A DNA stretch of 64,000 bases from an uncultured Candidatus Melainabacteria bacterium (GTDB lineage: Bacteria; Cyanobacteriota; Vampirovibrionia; Gastranaerophilales; Gastranaerophilaceae). Every line of letters starts with the position of its first letter. Position 1 is the first letter of the stretch. Positions 33,655 through 41,551 of this stretch are shown piece after piece. The notes under the pieces were generated by a model. The model made no database searches and had not been told where the DNA came from. It saw only the letters and a program-made list of their open reading frames with translations. The DNA lies in contig CAKUZW010000001.1 in assembly GCA_934718135.1 (NCBI GenBank), positions 62,001 to 126,000 of the forward strand, read 5' to 3'. A program made the translations under genes and the position numbers.

Positions 33655-33990
33655 GATTTGCTTTGCTATATGCTTGGCTATGACATAGGTCGTCATCCTG
33701 AACAGCACGAACGGTAGCAGATTTAGGGCCTTTCCATTTGATTTTTATTTTTCATATTATATGTCTTTTTTATTTTAATGTTGGGCCAGAAGGCCCAACA
33801 TTATTTATTTAATGACTTTTGTTCCCTATTTTCTTATCTCTTAAAAATCGTAACGAACCTATAGACTTTTTATATGACTTTTTAAAAATATCCATTAAAA
33901 GATTGATGTATTAATCCAAATTCTATCATATTGTAGATGTGGGAATATGTGTCAATGTTCCGGGGATAAGTTAAGGGATAGTTCGTAAAT
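33655..33990. repeat. Intergenic region with repeat remnants
   Basis: No gene seen. It holds a decayed copy of the CTGAAC...CCATTTGAT unit (33692-33742), a perfect GTTGGGCCAGAAGGCCCAAC hairpin (33780-33799) and a pyrimidine-rich repeat copy (33822-33860). The last 130 bp are AT-rich upstream sequence of the flagellar operon. Confidence 0.7.
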
Positions 33991-35217
33991 ATGGAAGATA
34001 ATCTTCAAAATTCAATATCTACAAAAGAATTGTATCAAGAGTATGATTGGTATCAACATACTTTTCCTGAACTTGTGCAGAATTCTTGTGATGAATTTTT
34101 TAGTAATATTTTTAAACTTAACCTAATTGGTATAAGTAAAAATATCAACTGCCTTCTTAATAACGAGGCTTGTTTTGTTACAAAAGTCAAGATTGACAAT
34201 GAGTATGAGATGTTTTTCCGATTGACCGATACGGCAATTGATATTATTTTAGACAAAGCTTTAGGAAAATCTAAAAACAAATTCAATATAAATAAAATAT
34301 CTGATTTGGAAGCTAAAGTTATAACTTCCTTCAATGGCTTTATGTTCAAAGCTTTGAAAGATAAACTTAACAACCCGAACCCGACAGAATTAAAACGAAC
34401 TAACTTTGATGTTGTACATTTAACCTTTTTAATTCAAGATACGGATGAATATGTGAATAAAGCAGGAAAAGTTATTATTACTCTTCCTTTAGCTTTGTTA
34501 TCCCCTGAAAAAATTACTTCATCCGGAGAAAAATTTTCTGATGATGAATTCCCAAATTCAGAAACAAGTGCAAAAGTTTTAGTTGGAAAAACAAGGTTTT
34601 CTCTTTATGATTTGAAAAATCTTGAAATTGATGATGTTGTTGTTTTTGAGGACAGTAACGTTGAAACCCTTACATTATCTATTGAAGGGGAAGAAATTCC
34701 TCTAAACATTAACCCTAACATGGATTTACTAATACCGGAAGAAGCCAATGACGGAGGAGAAAGTATGGCTGATATTCATAAAAATATATGGGACAGTATT
34801 GAAGTTGATATGTATGCTGAATTTGATGCTGTCAAAGTTACTCTTGGAGAGTTGAAAGAGATAGAAGAAGGACTTGTTGTTGATTTGACTTCTCTTTATG
34901 ATAATAAAGTTACTTTAAAAGTAGAAGGAAAACCTATTGCGAAAGGTTCTCTTGTAATTGTGAATGACAGATACGGAGTTAAGGTTGACGAAGTTCTTTC
35001 ACAAAATGGTGAAAGTTCTGCTCCTGTTGCAACTACTGGTGGAGAAGTTAGTTCGGAAGATAATTATCAACCTGAAGAAGAAGGAGAGGGCGAATATTCC
35101 GAATTAGAAGATAATATGCCTGAACAATCTGAAGAAGGTGAAGTTCCACCACCTGAAGAAAATGGTGATGAAGACTTTGATTACAGTGACTTTGAGCTTG
35201 AAGACGAAAATATTTAA
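33991..35217 (+). CDS. FliM/FliN-like switch protein with two SpoA domains and acidic tail
   Basis: A 408-residue protein at the head of fliOPQR, where fliM and fliN normally sit. Residues 60-170 resemble a FliM middle domain (DLEAKVITSFNGFMFKALKD). One SpoA domain is at about 195-250 (VLVGKTRFSLYDLKNLEIDDVVVFE) and a second at about 270-337 (VTLGELKEIEEGLVVDLTSLYDNKVTLKVEGKPIAKGSLVIVNDRYGV). The second is FliN-like. Two SpoA domains in one chain recall SctQ of type III secretion. A Glu/Asp-rich tail of about 60 residues follows, with no counterpart I know. It probably forms the C-ring that receives export substrates and, in flagella, CheY-P. Confidence 0.75.
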   Translation: MEDNLQNSISTKELYQEYDWYQHTFPELVQNSCDEFFSNIFKLNLIGISKNINCLLNNEACFVTKVKIDNEYEMFFRLTDTAIDIILDKALGKSKNKFNINKISDLEAKVITSFNGFMFKALKDKLNNPNPTELKRTNFDVVHLTFLIQDTDEYVNKAGKVIITLPLALLSPEKITSSGEKFSDDEFPNSETSAKVLVGKTRFSLYDLKNLEIDDVVVFEDSNVETLTLSIEGEEIPLNINPNMDLLIPEEANDGGESMADIHKNIWDSIEVDMYAEFDAVKVTLGELKEIEEGLVVDLTSLYDNKVTLKVEGKPIAKGSLVIVNDRYGVKVDEVLSQNGESSAPVATTGGEVSSEDNYQPEEEGEGEYSELEDNMPEQSEEGEVPPPEENGDEDFDYSDFELEDENI

Positions 35218-35257
35218 TAATTAAAACTTATTAAATAAAGGGAGATAAAAACAGACT

Positions 35258-35836
35258 ATGGGTAGTTATATAGCAAATTTTACAGTTTATACAATGGCAA
35301 TGCTTGGATTAATTTTCTTTGCATTATTTGTGTATAAAAAAGTTATGGGCGGAGGAATAGGAGGAAGTTCTTCAAAGTTCTTGTGTATTGAAGAAACAAT
35401 GAACATCAACCCTAGAAAATCTTTGCTTGTTGTTAGAGCAGGAAATGAAAAATTTCTTGTAGCATCAGACGTTGATAGAACTACTCTAATTTCAAAATTA
35501 GGCAATCAAAGTATGGTTCCTAAGATTGAAAAGTTTGAGCATTTTGAAAATATTATGCAAGAAGATTTGCCAAATATTCAACCGGTTGTGGATGAAAAAA
35601 TTGAAGTTGAACAAGAAAAAGAAAAGGTTGAAGAAAGACCTACAATTCATCTTGACCCAATTATAGATAAAAATCCAAATATCAGGCGAGGAATGGATAG
35701 ACGTGTATCTCGAAAATCTAAATCACCAAATCCTTCTCAAACACAAAATCAAAATGTTGTTTTGGATTTTTCAAAGCCTGCAAATCATGGTTTGACGACA
35801 ATGAGGGAAATGGCAAAAAAAATAAATGAACTATAA
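35258..35836 (+). CDS. fliO: Flagellar biosynthesis protein FliO-like
   Basis: A 192-residue protein with one N-terminal membrane helix (VYTMAMLGLIFFALFVYKK) and a small domain CIEETMNINPRKSLLVVRAGNEKFLVASDVDRTTLIS, the FliO pattern of a 'kkSL.vV..g.e..L' strand pair. A charged linker and tail follow. FliO helps assemble the FliP ring. Non-injectisome flagella carry it, whereas type III injectisomes do not, so its presence argues for a flagellar origin. GGGAGA precedes the start. The next gene, fliP, begins 13 bp on. Confidence 0.75.
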   Translation: MGSYIANFTVYTMAMLGLIFFALFVYKKVMGGGIGGSSSKFLCIEETMNINPRKSLLVVRAGNEKFLVASDVDRTTLISKLGNQSMVPKIEKFEHFENIMQEDLPNIQPVVDEKIEVEQEKEKVEERPTIHLDPIIDKNPNIRRGMDRRVSRKSKSPNPSQTQNQNVVLDFSKPANHGLTTMREMAKKINEL

Positions 35837-35849
35837 GGACAAATAAATT

Positions 35850-36488
35850 ATGGAACAGTTACAAAATATAAATCCTGTATTACAAATGTTGATAGTGATG
35901 ACTTTGTTTTCACTATTACCTTTTGTTTTTTGTTGTATGACAAGTTTTTTAAGGTTTGTCGTTGTTTTTTCAATGCTAAAGACTGCAATGGGTACACAAC
36001 AGGTTCCTCCTGCAATTGTTATTATCGGTTTATCAATAATTTTGACATTTTATACAATGGGTGGAACTTTTCAAAAAATGTATGATATGGGTTCTGTTCC
36101 GTATCAAAAAAATCACGATATGATTGCAGCGATAAATGAGGGTTCAAAACCTTTGAAAGAATTTATGCTAAAGCAGACAAGGGAGAGTGATTTGACATTT
36201 TTTGTCGAACTTGCTCACAAAACTAAACCAAAATCTCCTGATGACATCTCAATTTGGGAAGTTGCTCCTGCTTATATCATCAGTGAATTAAAAACATCTT
36301 TTGAAATCAGTTTTATTATATTTGTACCGTTTATCATTTTGGATTTGGTTGTAGCAAATATCCTTCTTGCTCTCGGTATGTTTATGTTGTCACCAACAAT
36401 TATTTCTATGCCGTTCAAATTGCTGATATTCATTGCAGTTGACGGTTGGGCATTGATTGTTCAGGGATTGGTTTCAAGTTATAATTAA
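35850..36488 (+). CDS. fliP: Flagellar export-gate protein FliP
   Basis: A 212-residue polytopic protein: TSFLRFVVVFSMLKTAMGTQQVPPAIVIIGLSIILTFYTMG is the FliP/SctR signature, and AYIISELKTSFEISFIIFVPFIILDLVVANILLALGM is the second conserved half. There is no cleavable signal peptide, unlike many FliP proteins, which is closer to SctR. FliP forms the pentameric core of the gate through which unfolded subunits are exported. It is in an operon with fliO and fliQ. Confidence 0.92.
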   Translation: MEQLQNINPVLQMLIVMTLFSLLPFVFCCMTSFLRFVVVFSMLKTAMGTQQVPPAIVIIGLSIILTFYTMGGTFQKMYDMGSVPYQKNHDMIAAINEGSKPLKEFMLKQTRESDLTFFVELAHKTKPKSPDDISIWEVAPAYIISELKTSFEISFIIFVPFIILDLVVANILLALGMFMLSPTIISMPFKLLIFIAVDGWALIVQGLVSSYN

Positions 36489-36501
36489 GGATTAAATTGA
36501 T

Positions 36502-36990
36502 ATGGAAATTCTATTAGAATATTTAGCAAAAGGTTTTATGATAATGCTTGCAATTTCAATGCCATGCGTACTTGTGGCAGCGGGTATTGGTTTGGTTGTC
36601 GGTATTTTGCAGGCTGTAACCCAAGTTCAAGAGCAAACAATTGCTGCAGCTCCAAAGATTGTTGGAGTATTTTTGGTAATTGTAATTGGTGGAGTTGGAT
36701 TTATAAGACTTTTGACAAACCTTTTCCAAGAAGGTATGGTTTTAGCATTCAATACAGTTCCGCATAGTGAAAATTTTGTGTTGGATGAAAATTATCACAA
36801 ATACACAACACCTTTTGAAGGAGAGATGAAAGACAGATTTAAAAATGTTGATAATTTGAATGAAATAATGAAAAATCCGGGAAAAGTTCCTTATATTGAC
36901 AAATATCAAAAGGAAAAATATCTTCCGGCAGCTAAAACTCCAATGCCAAAACCTAATTTTGTAGAGACGAAGAGAATGTTAGGACAATAG
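36502..36990 (+). CDS. fliQ: Flagellar export-gate protein FliQ with long C-terminal extension
   Basis: Residues 1-85 match FliQ: two helices with GIGLVVGILQAVTQVQEQTIAAAPKIVGVFLVIVIGG. FliQ is usually about 90 residues, but here a further 75 residues follow (LDENYHKYTTPFEGEMKDRF ... PMPKPNFVETKRMLGQ), polar and Pro/Lys-rich. The extension could sit in the cytoplasm and contact the switch protein or ATPase. The stop is four bases before fliR, so the extension is not a frameshift artefact visible by eye. Confidence 0.88.
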   Translation: MEILLEYLAKGFMIMLAISMPCVLVAAGIGLVVGILQAVTQVQEQTIAAAPKIVGVFLVIVIGGVGFIRLLTNLFQEGMVLAFNTVPHSENFVLDENYHKYTTPFEGEMKDRFKNVDNLNEIMKNPGKVPYIDKYQKEKYLPAAKTPMPKPNFVETKRMLGQ

Positions 36991-36994
36991 AAAA

Positions 36995-37777
36995 ATGGAA
37001 CCGATACTTGTAGGACTAGCAAAAATGTTTCCAACCATGAACACCTACCTGATGGCAGGTGCGTTAGTTCTTGCAAGAATGATTGGTTTTTTCAGATTTT
37101 CTCCGATTTTTAACAGAAAAGATATTCCATCTTTAGTCAAACTTCCGTTTGCACTTATTATTACTATTTTTATTGTCCCGTTTTTACATCCGGAAAAATG
37201 TTTGACTCAATGTGATTCATTTATGTTGTCACTTGTTTTGAATATTGTTGTTGGGGCAATGATTGGTTATATGGCTCAACTTATTACTATTGCGATTGAT
37301 TGCGGGGCAGAGATGATAAATATGCAAATGGGTTTGTCTTCTGCTACGACACTTGATCCTACAACATCTGCTCAAGTTTCAATTTTAACCAAAATGGTAT
37401 CCCTTATGGGAATTTTGATATTTATAAATTTGGGTGGTGTTTATTGGTTGTTTAGGGCATTGGTTAGAAGTTTTGAAATTTTTCCAATGTATTCAGCTCA
37501 TATTCCGTTAGCAAAAGTCGCAAATATGGATTTGCTAATCAAAATGTCTTCAAACACTTTATATATGGGTTTGCAAGTAGCATCTCCTGTTTTGTTGGCA
37601 ACATTAGCTCAGGACATTATTTTGGGTGTAATTTCCAGAACTGCACCACAGGTAAACGTTTTCCAATTGAGCTTCTTATTTAAGCCTGTATTGGGTGCCG
37701 CTATAATGGTATGGATTTTGCCTATGCTTATGAATGTAATAGAAGAGTACTTCCTAAGTTTTGCAAATATTATTTAA
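36995..37777 (+). CDS. fliR: Flagellar export-gate protein FliR
   Basis: A 260-residue polytopic membrane protein: RMIGFFRFSPIFNRKDIPSLVKLPFALIIT at the start and MINMQMGLSSATTLDPTTSAQVSILTKM in the middle are FliR hallmarks. It completes the FliPQR gate. In many flagellar operons flhB follows, but here the next gene is a convergent prepilin four bases away, so FlhB and FlhA must be elsewhere if present. Confidence 0.9.
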   Translation: MEPILVGLAKMFPTMNTYLMAGALVLARMIGFFRFSPIFNRKDIPSLVKLPFALIITIFIVPFLHPEKCLTQCDSFMLSLVLNIVVGAMIGYMAQLITIAIDCGAEMINMQMGLSSATTLDPTTSAQVSILTKMVSLMGILIFINLGGVYWLFRALVRSFEIFPMYSAHIPLAKVANMDLLIKMSSNTLYMGLQVASPVLLATLAQDIILGVISRTAPQVNVFQLSFLFKPVLGAAIMVWILPMLMNVIEEYFLSFANII

Positions 37778-37780
37778 ATT

Positions 37781-38680
37781 CTATTTATAATTAATGTAAT
37801 CTGTCCAGTAATTATTTGAAGTCGTCATAGTTCGACCTTTGGCAGAAGTTCCGTTGCCCTCAATTGTGCCATCTGCTTTTTTCTTTTGAGGTGCAATATT
37901 TTCTATCGGTTCATTGTATGGGCAAGCATCTACACCTGTTCCTGACCCTTTTCTGTATTCGTATACGGTATCTCCATTACAACAACCTGTTCCAGGGCAT
38001 TTGTTGTTATTTGCATAGGCTCCATTTGGAGAATTCCCTCTGGTCAATCTGTCCAAATCACATGGGACAATTGCACTACTATAATTTTGAGCATTATCAA
38101 CGGTATCATTATATTGCCATACTGCCATTTCTTTAGATGACATTGGTTTAAATGCAAAAATATCTACATTTATTCTGTTTGGTGCTGCCATTCCGTTGAT
38201 ATCAACACAGGCAAAATTATTTTCAGAGTTAAATGTCCAAATTCTACCCTTGTTATCAATCCAAATTCCATCGTTATCACAAATTACAGACGCCTGAACC
38301 GGTCCTCCCGTGATTGAAAATTGAAGCGGGCCTTGAGGAGCATTTCCTTGATGATATATATCTCGTAAAGCTTGAGTTATACCGGAATTTGAATTTGCAT
38401 TACTGATTTTTGAACCACCAAAGTAGGACATTAGTTCTCTGTCCCAAGTTGCCATTCCAACTTTTTTGGCATATTCACCAATATCACCTTTTTCAAGACT
38501 AATAGTTGCTCCCACTTCTCGAAGTTCACTATATGTAGACCTGAATTGTTGTTCTAATACTTTACCCTTGTAGTTGTATGTCAAAGTTGGCAAAGTCAAA
38601 GCCGCAACACATCCGACAAGTCCTAATGTTACCATTACTTCTGCTAATGTAAAAGCTGATTTTTTATTAAATAAATGCAA
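37781..38680 (-). CDS. Prepilin-like protein, compact leader
   Basis: A 299-residue protein starting at a TTG with GAGGA eight bases upstream. The leader is short: MHLFNKKS, then A9-F10 starts AFTLAEVMVTLGLVGCVAALTLPTL. The large exported domain has many Cys (for example CPGTGCCNG) and the family signature VDINGMAAPNRINVD. A Cys within the hydrophobic helix is unusual. It has neither the 30-bp module nor the repeat extension, and no adjacent regulator. It is convergent with fliR. It is probably a minor pilin or pseudopilin. Confidence 0.8.
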   Translation of the reverse strand: MHLFNKKSAFTLAEVMVTLGLVGCVAALTLPTLTYNYKGKVLEQQFRSTYSELREVGATISLEKGDIGEYAKKVGMATWDRELMSYFGGSKISNANSNSGITQALRDIYHQGNAPQGPLQFSITGGPVQASVICDNDGIWIDNKGRIWTFNSENNFACVDINGMAAPNRINVDIFAFKPMSSKEMAVWQYNDTVDNAQNYSSAIVPCDLDRLTRGNSPNGAYANNNKCPGTGCCNGDTVYEYRKGSGTGVDACPYNEPIENIAPQKKKADGTIEGNGTSAKGRTMTTSNNYWTDYINYK

Positions 38681-38755
38681 TTAACCAATCCTCATAAACT
38701 TCCATTTATACATTAATTATATCGTACTTTTTATTATAAGTCTAGTGAGGAGATT

Positions 38756-39562
38756 TTATTTCCCAAGAGCATGGGCTTTTTGAGTAGTTTTATCAATTAC
38801 ATCATAGAACAATTTGTCAGAATGACCTTCTTTCATCTCACAAATTCCGACAAATGTACAACCTCCTTTTGTTGCAACGTTGTCAATAAGAGTTTGAACA
38901 GATGTTTCTCCTCGATTGAATACCATTTGAGCTGAACCTAATGCGGTTTGAGTTGCAAGAGTTAAAGATTTTTCATAATCAAGTCCAAGTTTTTCACCGG
39001 CTCTTGCCATATCTTCAATTACTTGATAGAAAAATGCAGGGCCTGAACCTGAGATAGCTGTAACAATATCCATTTGTGATTCTTCAACAGTAATACATTT
39101 GCCTAAAGCTGTAAGTAATGATTCGATTAAATTCAAATCTTCATCTGTAGCTTTTGAACCTTTGCAAACCCCGAACATTCCAAGTTTAACAAGGGCAGGA
39201 GTGTTTGGCATAATTCTGATTACTCTTGTATCATCTACTATATTTTCAATTTTTTCTGTTGAAACACCTGCAGCGATTGAAACTAAAAGTTTGTCAGGTG
39301 TTAATTCTTGTTTAATTTCATTCAATACATCGACAACGCAATTTGGTTTTGTTGCAATAAATATAATGTCAGAGTTCTTAACTAATTCTTTATTATCTGT
39401 AACAACATTTATCCCTAATCTGCCTGAAGCTGATTTTGCAATTTCTGAATTTACTTCAGATCCTGTAACATTATATTTTTCACCTTCAGTTGACGCTAAA
39501 ACACCACTGATAATTGCACTTGCCATTTTTCCACAACCGATAAATCCAATGTTTTTCTTCAT
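38756..39562 (-). CDS. proC: Pyrroline-5-carboxylate reductase
   Basis: A 268-residue enzyme that makes proline from pyrroline-5-carboxylate with NAD(P)H. The Rossmann start is IGFIGCGKMASAIISG. VIRIMPNTPALV and the C-terminal signature ALGSAQMVFNRGETSVQTLIDNVATKGGCT mark the family, with SGSGPAFFY in the helix that shapes the active site. Length matches. It is a single gene, divergent from rpmH. Confidence 0.95.
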   Translation of the reverse strand: MKKNIGFIGCGKMASAIISGVLASTEGEKYNVTGSEVNSEIAKSASGRLGINVVTDNKELVKNSDIIFIATKPNCVVDVLNEIKQELTPDKLLVSIAAGVSTEKIENIVDDTRVIRIMPNTPALVKLGMFGVCKGSKATDEDLNLIESLLTALGKCITVEESQMDIVTAISGSGPAFFYQVIEDMARAGEKLGLDYEKSLTLATQTALGSAQMVFNRGETSVQTLIDNVATKGGCTFVGICEMKEGHSDKLFYDVIDKTTQKAHALGK

Positions 39563-39589
39563 AATATTTAACTATTCCCTTCTTATTTG

Positions 39590-39618
39590 TTGACTATTTA
39601 TTATTTTTACGATAACAT
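39590..39618 (+). promoter_or_regulatory. Promoter candidate for rpmH-rnpA
   Basis: TTGACT at 39590-39595 and TAACAT at 39613-39618 with a 17-bp spacer, about 42 bp before the rpmH start. Confidence 0.5.
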
Positions 39619-39659
39619 TCATATTATACGACAAATAAATAGTAAAAGGAATTAATAAA

Positions 39660-39812
39660 ATGAGACGTACACTAGAAGGAACAAAAAGAAAAAGACAAAA
39701 CGTAAGTGGCTTTAGAGCTAGAATGTCAACTCCGGGCGGTAGAGAAGTTATCAACAGACGTAGAGCTCGTGGTCGTCACAAGTTATCTATCACTGCTAAA
39801 AAACGTGCTTAA
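39660..39812 (+). CDS. rpmH: 50S ribosomal protein L34
   Basis: A 50-residue, highly basic protein: MRRTLEGTKRKRQNVSGFRARMSTPGGREVINRRRARGRHKLSITAKKRA in outline, with the L34 hallmarks GFRARM, RRRARGR and a Ser/Thr-rich end. AAAGGA lies nine bases before the ATG. It starts the classic rpmH-rnpA pair. Confidence 0.95.
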   Translation: MRRTLEGTKRKRQNVSGFRARMSTPGGREVINRRRARGRHKLSITAKKRA

Positions 39813-39863
39813 TCTTGATATATTGAATGACATTTGTTATTTGATATAGATTTCGGAGTAAGG

Positions 39864-40217
39864 ATGTTACCGAAGCAATATAGATTAAAAAGTAGGATAG
39901 CTTTCAAAGCTACATATAAAGTTAAAAACTCCTCCCATAAGGGTGGAGTAACTTTGTTTGTAGGTATTCACAAAAAAGACCCGTCTACTTTGACAAAAGT
40001 GGGTTTTGTTGTGAGTAAAAAAGTTCATAAAAGAGCCGTAAAACGCAACAGACTTAAACGTTTGATGAGAGAAAGTTATAGGCTTTTATTAAAAGAAAAT
40101 AAGCTTGGAAAATCTCAGAATTATATGTCTTTGATTTTTATCGGAACTGAAAACGCATTAGGAAAAAGCTTTACTGAAATAAAAACAAGTATCTCTAAAC
40201 TTTTGGAGAAAATTTAG
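39864..40217 (+). CDS. rnpA: Ribonuclease P protein component
   Basis: A 117-residue basic protein that binds the RNase P RNA and helps trim tRNA 5' ends. The signature is KVHKRAVKRNRLKRLMRESYRLL, and the early K-S-R-I-A-F-K-A-T-Y-K segment is the usual opening. The start chosen is the ATG at 39864 with GGAG six bases upstream; a TTG at 39834 would add ten unlikely residues. It follows rpmH by 51 bp, the standard order. Confidence 0.93.
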   Translation: MLPKQYRLKSRIAFKATYKVKNSSHKGGVTLFVGIHKKDPSTLTKVGFVVSKKVHKRAVKRNRLKRLMRESYRLLLKENKLGKSQNYMSLIFIGTENALGKSFTEIKTSISKLLEKI

Positions 40218-40748
40218 ATGCTAGAAGGTGTTTATGTTGACAACATAATGCTGCATTCTGAAACCAGAGTTTACCCAACAGAACCGCAAATTACTGCAGG
40301 TTTAATTGTCGGTTCTCAGTCTTTTTATAAATATTCGCTTAGAGAATCAACTTATCCCACGTTATCAATTGTGGATGAGATTTCTGATGCACAAGGAAAC
40401 ACTATTCCTGCCGGTCATTATGAATTAGCTTTGTCTGATGAGAGAGATTTTTTGATTTTAATCCAATCTCGAAAAGCAATTGCTATCATTCCTGTGTTTA
40501 AGGTTGATGTTGATATGTCACAGTATTCGGTTGTTCGAGATAACAAATCTTTAAGAAAGCAGAAAAAAGAAGACAAAGAGATTGCTAAAACCAACCGCAA
40601 ACGTGAGAGAAAAGGATTACCCCTGATAGATAAAGATGAAGATGATATTTATCAAGAAGCATCAATTGAATATATCCCAAATGGCGGTTATTACTTAATT
40701 CGCTATGAACGAGGAGATGTTAAAGCATGGGGTGCAATTAAAGGCTAA
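40218..40748 (+). CDS. Unknown protein in the slot after rnpA
   Basis: I do not recognise this 176-residue protein. Its ATG follows the rnpA stop without a gap, so it is surely co-translated. The first half looks beta-rich (ETRVYPTEPQITAGLIVGSQ, NTIPAGHYELALSDERDFLILIQSRKAIAIIPVFKV). A Lys/Arg/Glu-rich stretch at about 108-140 follows, and the end is SIEYIPNGGYYLIRYERGDVKAWGAIKG. No signal peptide or membrane segment is seen. In most bacteria yidD and yidC follow rnpA, so this gene occupies an unusual position. Confidence 0.75.
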   Translation: MLEGVYVDNIMLHSETRVYPTEPQITAGLIVGSQSFYKYSLRESTYPTLSIVDEISDAQGNTIPAGHYELALSDERDFLILIQSRKAIAIIPVFKVDVDMSQYSVVRDNKSLRKQKKEDKEIAKTNRKRERKGLPLIDKDEDDIYQEASIEYIPNGGYYLIRYERGDVKAWGAIKG

Positions 40749-40834
40749 GTTCTGATTTCTCTTATTTTGAATTTTTAATACGCAATTTTTTTACCTAAAA
40801 ATACTTTATATATATAGGGGAAATTAACGTATTC

Positions 40835-41551
40835 ATGTTTAATGTATCGAGAATTGGGTTTCAACACATCCCAGATTTTAGGCATTTTTCAAAGTTTGTT
40901 CTTTCAAACCAAAGAACAATGCCTTTAAGCTATTTTGCTTCTGAGTTTGGAAATTTAAAACAGGTATATTTAGAGGCTAATTGTAGGGATTATTTTTGTA
41001 AAAATGCCGGTCAATTGGCGGAAGAACTTGTTCATAGAAATAATAATGACTTTGCAAGTATAATTTATAGTACGTTAGCAAAAGTAACAGGACGTTTCCC
41101 TATAGAACTTGAACGTTACGCTATTAAAGGTGTTGATGTTGCAAGGCGAAACGGTGATTATATTCATGAAATGGCGAGATTGAATGATTTAAGAAAAATT
41201 TATTATCGTAGGCAAGACAGATTTCAAAACTATTTGGATGTTTTGTATTCTCAAGAAAGATGTCTAAAAAAAATCACATCAAATTATGATGAAGCAATCC
41301 AAAGATATAAAACACTTTCAAGGAAACCGGCATCACGAGATAGTTATTTGACAATGCTTGCTTATATTCAAACAGAACTAAGCAAACTAATTTGGCAAAA
41401 ACATCCTAAAAATGCACTGTCAAAGCTTCAATGTGCCCAAGACATTTATCGAAAAAATCATGACAGTGCAAGTATAGAATATGTAACTTTGCTTATGTTA
41501 AAAATCAAAAATGTACTTCAAGCAAATAACCAGTTCAATAAATTTGCTTAA
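40835..41551 (+). CDS. Unknown helical protein, 238 aa
   Basis: A basic, helical protein with no signal peptide or membrane helix. Several helices of about 35 residues (AGQLAEELVHRNNNDFASIIYSTLAKVTGRFP, ELERYAIKGVDVARRNGDYIHEMARLNDLRKIYYR) suggest a TPR-like or SEL-like solenoid. The opening MFNVSRIGFQHIPDFRHF is conserved-looking but unknown to me. It is downstream of the rnpA group and convergent with the PBP gene, the two stops touching. Confidence 0.65.
   Translation: MFNVSRIGFQHIPDFRHFSKFVLSNQRTMPLSYFASEFGNLKQVYLEANCRDYFCKNAGQLAEELVHRNNNDFASIIYSTLAKVTGRFPIELERYAIKGVDVARRNGDYIHEMARLNDLRKIYYRRQDRFQNYLDVLYSQERCLKKITSNYDEAIQRYKTLSRKPASRDSYLTMLAYIQTELSKLIWQKHPKNALSKLQCAQDIYRKNHDSASIEYVTLLMLKIKNVLQANNQFNKFA

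Noticed and set aside
33991..37777. Calling the gate operon a virulence-type injectisome
   Set aside because: A FliO-like gene is present and no injectisome-specific gene (needle, secretin of that type, translocon) is seen here.
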